Source: Bacteroidota bacterium (lineage in GTDB: Bacteria; Bacteroidota; Bacteroidia; Cytophagales; Cyclobacteriaceae). Taken from it: a DNA stretch of 40,525 nt. The notes under the pieces were generated by a model that worked only from the letters and a program-made list of their open reading frames with translations, was not told the origin of the DNA and did not search any database. The translations under genes and the position numbers were made by a program. The DNA lies in the NCBI GenBank assembly GCA_023417065.1, contig JAEZGH010000165.1:1-40525 (forward strand). Reading direction: 5' to 3'. Below are positions 35,119-40,525 of this stretch, one piece after another. The number at the start of each line of letters is the position of its first letter. Positions within the stretch are counted from its first letter, which is position 1.

Positions 35119-36396
35119 TTATCGGACATGCACCATCACCGGGTTCGCCAACTCATACGCAAGCTGCTCAACATAGGCGTCAAACGCCTCCGCTGAATTC
35201 ACTCCGCCCGGCTCCCCACTCCACGCAGCAAGAAAATAATACTCCAGAGCATCACCGTTCACACGCATATCGGCAATGTGACTCTCCTTGTCTTCTGAAA
35301 ATCCGATCAGCTCAGACGTGCGAAAGAATATCGCAAGTCCAAGGTCATCGCCATTCAAACTTTGCGGTCCATAGGTCGCCAGATAGCCAAAATTGCTGGC
35401 ATCACCTTTCGAGGTTTTCAGCGCTGCTTTTGTATCCTTTACAATCCCCGTACAAATGCGGTCAGGAGCATCCTGAAACCGAAGCTGCTGCAAAGTCTGC
35501 CGTGCTCCCGCGTGTATACTAATCGTAGAATACAGGTTGACTTTTTTGTCACCCGTTTCCCATCCATAATACCGCGTTTCAATCTCTGCGTAAATTTCCC
35601 CGTCTTTTTTTATCTCACAGGTCACGCTGTCTGTCTTTTCCACGCGTGTAACCTTTCCGTTGTTATTGTACCCAATCGAACCCACCCCGAGTGACTTGCC
35701 CACTTTCATAACATCCATCCCCCAGGACTGCATCTCATGGTAGGAATCAAACCCTTCCTGCCCAACATTCTGCAACACCATGCCGGTAGTGCTTTTTCCA
35801 AACACGTCTGTGGCGTTGCGTTGATCCAGGTAGAATCGATAGGCGACTTTGTCGGATTCCCACCCGGGCCCTTCATATCTTATAAACCAGGAATGATCCT
35901 TATGGTCTTTCGGAACACGAAGAAATTTTACATTCTGAAAAGATCCTCCTATGTATTCCCGGTTGATAAAACGCCCACCCATTTTGTGCGAAAGTTCGGC
36001 CTGCGTTCGCTTCGGATAATTCGTCCGATATTCACCCTCAGGGTTGTACCGAACCGTTAATGTGATTTTCTCGCCTCCAGCCATTCTCTCGAGCACCAAA
36101 ACAATTCCGTCATTCCGTATAGGCGGCTCATTATACTGACTTGGAATTTCCCGGTCGCCGACAAAAACCACGAATGCCTTATGATTGAAATCTTTCGCCG
36201 CCCTCGTGATATCATTGACGGGAATCCGGACAAACACATCTTTCCTTACCCTATCTGAAGGGTTAACGACATCAACCGATACTTTGCGCGGAAGCAATTT
36301 GGCACGCCCCTGACCATCAGCATCCACAGTCGATATCAGAAATACCAAAACTGAGGCGAACGGAAAAACGATGGAAAGGCGTGGATGAAGTTTCAT
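35119..36396 (-). CDS. DUF4861 family secreted protein
   Basis: A protein of 425 residues from the ATG at 36396, which gives a signal peptide (MKLHPRLSIVFPFASVLVFLISTVDADGQ). A frame extension to a TTG at 36438 overlaps the GH28 gene and is rejected. The opening VSVDVVNPSDRVRKDVFVRIPV and central WESDKVAYRFYLDQRNATDVFGKSTTGMVLQNVGQEGFDSYHEMQSWGMDVMKVG match DUF4861 proteins, which occur repeatedly in pectin and rhamnogalacturonan loci. The family's biochemical role was not known to me. The ATG is 1 bp past the GH28 stop, so the two are translationally linked and probably act on the same polymer. Confidence 0.82.
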   Translation of the reverse strand: MKLHPRLSIVFPFASVLVFLISTVDADGQGRAKLLPRKVSVDVVNPSDRVRKDVFVRIPVNDITRAAKDFNHKAFVVFVGDREIPSQYNEPPIRNDGIVLVLERMAGGEKITLTVRYNPEGEYRTNYPKRTQAELSHKMGGRFINREYIGGSFQNVKFLRVPKDHKDHSWFIRYEGPGWESDKVAYRFYLDQRNATDVFGKSTTGMVLQNVGQEGFDSYHEMQSWGMDVMKVGKSLGVGSIGYNNNGKVTRVEKTDSVTCEIKKDGEIYAEIETRYYGWETGDKKVNLYSTISIHAGARQTLQQLRFQDAPDRICTGIVKDTKAALKTSKGDASNFGYLATYGPQSLNGDDLGLAIFFRTSELIGFSEDKESHIADMRVNGDALEYYFLAAWSGEPGGVNSAEAFDAYVEQLAYELANPVMVHVR

Positions 36397-36397
36397 G

Positions 36398-38032
36398 CTA
36401 CTTGGTGTTGTATACGTTGCGCGAGACCTTGTCACCAAACTTCACTTCTGCACCGGCCTTCTTTGTATCTGTATTTATCAATCTTATGTTTTTGCTGCGG
36501 TTGCCATTGATGCTGATCAATGTTTCTACATTATTATACCCAATGTTATCGAACATAAGGCCTTTGCTGTTCTGCACCTGAATAGCAGTTTTGTCTTTTG
36601 TGTAAAATGTCGAGTTGCGAATAGTCACGTTCTCCCCTTCTATCAGAACAACACCTTTATCCGTTTGCATGGAAATGTTCTCGAGTGAAATGTTCTGCAC
36701 ATTCATTTCGGGAAGCCCGCGAACAAAAACTGCTGTTTCTGCGCCTTTACAAACCACATTGCTGATGTTGATATCCTTGAACTGAGGCGTAGCCTCAGTG
36801 ACAGGCTGGAATTCAATCTCCGGACTGTCATCGCCTCCAAACATAGCGAGGGGATCTTTGGCCATGTAATACATATCAAACAAAATAGCTGCGCCCCCGA
36901 TATTATTCATTCTGATGTTTTGGATGAACACATTCTCGACGACGCCACCGCGACCACGGGTCGTCTTGAACCTGAGACCTATGTCGGTGCCCAGAAAATT
37001 ACAATCATAGACAAAAAGATTTCGCGCGCCGCCAGACATTTCACTTCCCACGACAAAGCCGCCGTGACCATGGAATACGGTGCAATTCCTGACGATTACA
37101 TCTTCAGTGGCGACACCGCGCTTACGTCCTTCTTCGTCGCGACCTGACTTGATGCAAATGCCATCGTCTCCTACATCAAACATACTGTCCTCGACCAGCA
37201 CATAACGGCACGACTCTATATCAATACCATCCCCGTTCTGAGCATTCCAGGGATTGCGCACAGTAATTTTTCGAAACGTCAGATGCTGACATAACAGCGG
37301 ATGAATACACCATGCCGGTGAATTCTGGATGGTAATTCCTTCCATAAGGAACTGTCTGCAGTTGATGATGCTCACCATGTTCGGACGAAGAAACTCTTTT
37401 ATTTCTTCCGCCTTCCTGATATCGTATCCTTCAGCAACGACACCCGCGCGTTGACGCTTTGATCCTTCGAGTGCACGCGCGGTAGGATACCATGTATCTT
37501 GCTTGTCATTAAGAAAACCTCCCGATGCCGTGAGTGCCTTCCATTCAGGTGGAGTCATCTTACTTTTTTTAACAGGACGCCATGCCTGACCGGCACCGTC
37601 GATAATCCCCTTTCCTGTAAGCGCGAAGTTCTCCGCATCGCGCGCCGATATGGGCGACTGCGAGCGGATTGCATCAAGGCCCTCCCAGTTCGTCGCGATC
37701 AGCGGGTAGTGATCCGGATTGTCACTGAACTGAAGAACGGCACCTTCAGCGATGTGCAGATTGGTATTCGATTGAAGCACAATCGGTCCTGTGAGCCAGA
37801 AGCCCGCAGGTACGAGCACCGTGCCACCTCCCGACTCGCGAGCACGTGTAAGGGCATCGTTGATTGCTTTAGTACTTAATGTTATGCCGTCAGCCTTTGC
37901 TCCCAGCGACCGAATATCAATTGTATCCTTTCTGATATTTACCTGCTTTACATTCGGAAGCTTTTGTGCATTTGATGCCAAAGCAACAATCAGAAGCGAG
38001 AGGGTAAAAACAGATCTAATTTGAAGAGTCAT
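36398..38032 (-). CDS. GH28 polygalacturonase
   Basis: A 544-residue secreted (signal peptide about 1-22) beta-helix enzyme. GH28 residues are present: Asp268 in NAQNGDGIDIE, the Asp289-Asp290 pair in FDVGDDGICIKSG, His323 in FHGHGGFVVGSE, and Arg354-x-Lys356 in IGLRFKTTRGRGG. It hydrolyses alpha-1,4-galacturonan with inversion. The N-terminal domain (VNIRKDTIDIRSLGAKADGITLSTKAINDAL) resembles exo-acting or periplasmic GH28 members, so an exo mode is possible. It is the first gene of a two-gene operon with DUF4861. A LacI-type operator is 166 bp upstream, next to a -7-like element. Confidence 0.94.
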   Translation of the reverse strand: MTLQIRSVFTLSLLIVALASNAQKLPNVKQVNIRKDTIDIRSLGAKADGITLSTKAINDALTRARESGGGTVLVPAGFWLTGPIVLQSNTNLHIAEGAVLQFSDNPDHYPLIATNWEGLDAIRSQSPISARDAENFALTGKGIIDGAGQAWRPVKKSKMTPPEWKALTASGGFLNDKQDTWYPTARALEGSKRQRAGVVAEGYDIRKAEEIKEFLRPNMVSIINCRQFLMEGITIQNSPAWCIHPLLCQHLTFRKITVRNPWNAQNGDGIDIESCRYVLVEDSMFDVGDDGICIKSGRDEEGRKRGVATEDVIVRNCTVFHGHGGFVVGSEMSGGARNLFVYDCNFLGTDIGLRFKTTRGRGGVVENVFIQNIRMNNIGGAAILFDMYYMAKDPLAMFGGDDSPEIEFQPVTEATPQFKDINISNVVCKGAETAVFVRGLPEMNVQNISLENISMQTDKGVVLIEGENVTIRNSTFYTKDKTAIQVQNSKGLMFDNIGYNNVETLISINGNRSKNIRLINTDTKKAGAEVKFGDKVSRNVYNTK

Positions 38033-38197
38033 GCGAGCTGGGCGTTTGTTGTTTCATAAGTCGGCGGAAGGTCTGCGCGTTATGCGGAGCTGTCTTCCAG
38101 ACGCAAACATTTCATCGTGCAGCGCTATTATCGTTCGGGCTTCCAGTCTGGCAATGCCCTTTGCAATTTGTCAACCAACGCAAAACAGATAAATAAC

Positions 38198-38213
38198 GCG
38201 CAATCGATTGCAT
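38198..38213. promoter_or_regulatory. LacI-type operator upstream of GH28
   Basis: The perfect core GCAATCGATTGC is at 38200-38211, preceded by GC. It abuts the proposed -7 element of the GH28 promoter, as expected for a repressor that blocks polymerase. Confidence 0.82.
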
Positions 38214-38241
38214 ATTTAAAACGTTTTTTTAACTTCGGCAA
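38211..38241 (-). promoter_or_regulatory. Probable GH28 operon promoter
   Basis: On the minus strand, TTG (38241-38239) is followed 20 bp later by TAAATATG (38218-38211), one mismatch from the Bacteroidota consensus TAnnTTTG. The operator core overlaps the last base of the element. Confidence 0.5.
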
Positions 38242-38335
38242 ATAATTTCGCATTTATCACTTCACCGGCCAGTGATGCCTTTGAGATGATGACCTACTGT
38301 TATTAAGGTGTTGTCGGTACACAAATCCGGCGAAG

Positions 38336-38366
38336 TTCACGATCCGCGAATAATTCTTTAATATTG
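38336..38366 (+). promoter_or_regulatory. Probable kduI promoter
   Basis: TTC (38336-38338) lies 20 bp before TAATATTG (38359-38366), one mismatch from TAnnTTTG. The predicted transcript start would fall inside the operator at 38364-38385, just ahead of the kduI ATG. Confidence 0.45.
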
Positions 38367-38385
38367 CGCAACCGATTACGCACAA
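38364..38385. promoter_or_regulatory. LacI-type operator upstream of kduI
   Basis: The core GCAACCGATTAC (38368-38379) differs at two positions from the consensus, with flanks TTGC and GCACAA giving extra dyad symmetry. It ends 3 bp before the kduI ATG. Confidence 0.75.
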
Positions 38386-38388
38386 GCA

Positions 38389-39219
38389 ATGATAAAAACT
38401 TTGTATGCGGTCCATCCCGACGACTTCAAGTCGTACGACACCGCGAAAATCCGTTCCAACTTTCTTGTAGAAGACGTCTTCGTCAAAGGTGAAATAACCT
38501 ATACCTACACCTTGTATGACCGGCTTATCGTCGGAGGAATATCACCCGATAAAACTCCGCTTAAGCTGGAAACAATAGACCAACTGAAAAGCACTTATTT
38601 CCTCGAGCGCCGTGAGATCGGTATCATTAACGTTGGTGCCCCAACCGACATCACGGTTGACGGTACTACATACCGGCTGCAATACAAGGAAGCGCTTTAC
38701 ATAGGCCGCGAATCGAAAGACGTGATCTTCCATCCTGCGAAAGAAGGAAAGACATTGATATACTATAACAGCTCGCCGGCGCACAAGCAGTATCCGACAC
38801 GCAAAGTTGCACTTAACGAGGCCGAAACGGCCGTGATGGGCAGCCATGAAACAGCTAACCATCGAACAATCCGGAAATTACTCGTCAACAGCGTACTTCC
38901 CACATGCCAGCTTCAGATGGGATTGACGGAACTTCAGTCCGGAAGTATATGGAACACCATGCCCCCGCATACACATGACCGCCGTATGGAGGCATACTTC
39001 TATTTCGAACTTCCCGAAGATCAAACGGTTTGTCACTTCATGGGTGCACCGGATGAAACCCGACATATCTGGATGAAAAACAATCAGGCTGTCATCTCTC
39101 CTCCCTGGTCCATTCACAGCGGCGCGGCGACCACCAACTACTCCTTTATCTGGGGCATGGCAGGTGAAAACCTCGACTATGGTGACATGGATATGGTTAA
39201 ACCCACAATGCTTCGCTAA
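38389..39219 (+). CDS. kduI: 5-dehydro-4-deoxy-D-glucuronate isomerase
   Basis: A 276-residue cupin-type isomerase, the normal KduI length. The zinc ligands are visible as His194, His196 and Glu201 in MPPHTHDRRMEAYFYF and His243 in SPPWSIHSGAAT. It converts 5-keto-4-deoxyuronate, formed spontaneously from unsaturated uronate released by GH105, to 3-deoxy-D-glycero-2,5-hexodiulosonate. The stop TAA shares one base with the kduD ATG (TAATG), so translation is coupled. The operator immediately upstream suggests repression when pectin is absent. Confidence 0.97.
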   Translation: MIKTLYAVHPDDFKSYDTAKIRSNFLVEDVFVKGEITYTYTLYDRLIVGGISPDKTPLKLETIDQLKSTYFLERREIGIINVGAPTDITVDGTTYRLQYKEALYIGRESKDVIFHPAKEGKTLIYYNSSPAHKQYPTRKVALNEAETAVMGSHETANHRTIRKLLVNSVLPTCQLQMGLTELQSGSIWNTMPPHTHDRRMEAYFYFELPEDQTVCHFMGAPDETRHIWMKNNQAVISPPWSIHSGAATTNYSFIWGMAGENLDYGDMDMVKPTMLR

Positions 39220-40007
39220 TGTCGAACCTTTTCAATCTGACTGGAAAGAGAGCTCTTATCACAGGGGCAACACATGGCCTTGGTATGGCCATGTCCAAGG
39301 GCCTTGCCTCAGCAGGAGCCGAGCTAATTATCAATGGTCATTCCCCCGATAAGATGGCGATGGCCTTGAATGAATACAAGAGCCTGGGAATTCAGGCGCA
39401 TGGCTACCTGTTTGACGTTACCCGCGAAGGAGAAGTCAACGATAACATAGCCCGCATTGAAAAAGAACACGGCCCTATCGATATCCTTGTGAACAACGCC
39501 GGCATCATTAAGCGGATTCCGATGGTCGATATGCCTGTAGAAGAATTTCGCGAGGTTATTGAAGTCGACCTCATTGCACCATTTATCGTTTCAAAGGCGG
39601 TAGGAAAGTCGATGATCGCCCGGCGTGCCGGAAAGATTATCAACATATGTTCGATGATGAGTGAGCTGGGGCGAAACACGGTGTCGGCTTATGCCGCCGC
39701 GAAGGGGGGACTAAAAATGCTTACCAGAAATATGGCAACTGAATGGGCGCGATACAACATCCAGGTTAACGGTATCGGCCCCGGATACTTTGCTACGGAA
39801 CAGACCGCCCCGATTCGAACGGAAGGTCATCCCTTTAACGACTTCATTATTAACAGAACGCCTGCGGCGAGGTGGGGCGACCCCGACGACCTCGCTGGCG
39901 CAACCATATTTCTGGCTTCAGCGGCAAGTGATTTCGTGAACGGACAAATTATTTACGTTGACGGTGGTATATTAGCTACTATCGGAAAACCCGCAAACGA
40001 AAAATAG
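39219..40007 (+). CDS. kduD: 2-dehydro-3-deoxy-D-gluconate 5-dehydrogenase
   Basis: A 262-residue classical short-chain dehydrogenase. The cofactor motif TGATHGLG is at residues 15-22, NNAG at 92-95, and the catalytic triad is Ser145, Tyr158 and Lys162 (SAYAAAKGG). It reduces the KduI product to KDG with NADH, joining the lyase-derived branch to KdgK and KdgA. The ending (VNGQIIYVDGGILATIGK) is typical of KduD. Gene order kduI-kduD and the 1-bp overlap support the specific assignment over a generic SDR. Confidence 0.95.
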   Translation: MSNLFNLTGKRALITGATHGLGMAMSKGLASAGAELIINGHSPDKMAMALNEYKSLGIQAHGYLFDVTREGEVNDNIARIEKEHGPIDILVNNAGIIKRIPMVDMPVEEFREVIEVDLIAPFIVSKAVGKSMIARRAGKIINICSMMSELGRNTVSAYAAAKGGLKMLTRNMATEWARYNIQVNGIGPGYFATEQTAPIRTEGHPFNDFIINRTPAARWGDPDDLAGATIFLASAASDFVNGQIIYVDGGILATIGKPANEK

Positions 40008-40049
40008 GATGACACTTGTCACCATTTCAAAGGTTGTTGATGCTTACCT

Positions 40050-40525
40050 ATGAAGACAGAGAAAGCTACCATACACGACATTGCGCGAAAATTAAACATC
40101 ACGGCCTCAACGGTTTCACGGGCCCTCAACGATCACCCCCGCATCAGCGCGGAAACAAAAAAGGCTGTTCTCAAGGTTGCCAGAAAGTTAAACTATCAAC
40201 CTAACAACATCGCCGCCGCCCTCAGAAATGGACGCAGTAATATCATCGGAATCATAGTTCCAACCGCCGACAGAAGCTTCTTCTCCTCCGTCGTACGCGG
40301 CATCGAGGAGATCGCCAACAAGGCACGATATAACGTGATGATATGCCAAACTTATGACAATTATGAAAAGGAAGTCGCGACGGTAGAAGCGCTGTTAAAT
40401 GCAAGGGTCGATGGAATCATCGCGTCTCATGGTAAGGAAACCGTAAACTTCGATCACTTCCTTAAAGTAAAAGAACGCGGGATCCCGCTGATTTTGTTCG
40501 ATCGTTCAAATGACGAACTAGAGGT
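40050..40525 (+). CDS. LacI family transcriptional regulator (3' truncated by window end)
   Basis: A 158-codon N-terminal part is visible. The LacI helix-turn-helix is at residues 6-26 (TIHDIARKLNITASTVSRALN) and the hinge follows at about 50-60 (LNYQPNNIAAALRNGRSN). The periplasmic-binding-like ligand domain then starts with IIGIIVPTADRSFFSSVVRGIEEIANKARYNVMICQTYD. It lies 42 bp after kduD, probably in the same transcript. Given the palindromes with central CG in front of four pectin transcription units, it is the best candidate for their regulator, analogous in role (not in family) to KdgR of enterobacteria. The effector is unknown; KDG or a related intermediate is likely. No operator was found directly before this gene. 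Confidence 0.92.
   Translation, partial: MKTEKATIHDIARKLNITASTVSRALNDHPRISAETKKAVLKVARKLNYQPNNIAAALRNGRSNIIGIIVPTADRSFFSSVVRGIEEIANKARYNVMICQTYDNYEKEVATVEALLNARVDGIIASHGKETVNFDHFLKVKERGIPLILFDRSNDELE

Larger units (their letters stand above)
38033..38388. other. 356-bp divergent regulatory interval between GH28 and kduI
   Basis: There is no gene in this interval. It holds the operator and promoter of the GH28 operon (38198-38241) and the operator and promoter of kduI (38336-38385). The stretch next to GH28 (38033-38197) would be a long 5' leader of the GH28 message; I see no riboswitch-like structure in it. Confidence 0.75.

Noticed and set aside
36397..36438. Upstream extension of the DUF4861 gene to a TTG
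   Set aside because: It overlaps the GH28 coding region and places residues before a clear signal peptide that starts at 36396.

Overview
The window looks like a Bacteroidota chromosome, probably Cytophagales-like (an inference from the gene families; no 16S or marker gene is present). The pointers are two SusC/SusD pairs, many lipoprotein signal peptides, TTG/TAnnTTTG-like promoters and little use of Shine-Dalgarno sequences. No tRNA, rRNA, CRISPR array, insertion sequence or phage gene was seen. The window starts inside one gene and ends inside another.

Left part (1-13,901), general and accessory genes: a C-terminal fragment with a fibronectin-III-like fold (1-306, +); a DUF5655 protein and a DUF885 metallo-hydrolase lipoprotein (317-2524, -); an M13 neprilysin-like peptidase (2721-4748, +) followed by an intrinsic terminator; a secreted GH5 glycosidase (4954-5964, +); a SusC-SusD-PepSY operon (5978-12008, -) divergent from an AraC regulator (12049-13104, +); a 380-bp gap rich in inverted repeats; and a small secreted DUF4440 protein.

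Right part (14,077-40,525), one coherent pectin utilisation locus: (i) uronate catabolism, with an ExuT-like hexuronate transporter, KDPG aldolase, KDG kinase and an aldolase paralogue that has lost its catalytic lysine (-), divergent from altronate dehydratase uxaA (+); (ii) a 15-kb minus-strand operon from susC (34,848) through susD, a DUF4957/DUF5123 lipoprotein, pectate lyase, rhamnogalacturonan acetylesterase, second pectate lyase, GH43, GH105 and two pectin methylesterases (ending 19,753); (iii) a GH28 polygalacturonase plus DUF4861 operon (-); (iv) kduI-kduD and the start of a LacI-family regulator (+), cut off by the window end.

How it fits together: the CE8 and CE12 esterases de-esterify pectin. 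PL1, GH28 and GH43 cut backbone and side chains, SusCD import the oligosaccharides, and GH105 releases unsaturated uronate. KduI and KduD convert this to KDG. Galacturonate enters through ExuT and reaches KDG through UxaA. KdgK and KdgA then yield pyruvate and glyceraldehyde-3-phosphate. The tagaturonate reductase and uronate isomerase steps (uxaB, uxaC) are not in the window.

Most notable: near-identical palindromes with core GCAATCGATTGC lie in front of uxaA/aldolase paralogue, susC, GH28 and kduI, as expected for a local LacI regulon. A strong terminator sits inside the long operon between the import/binding genes and the degradative enzymes. The aldolase paralogue appears to be a pseudoenzyme.
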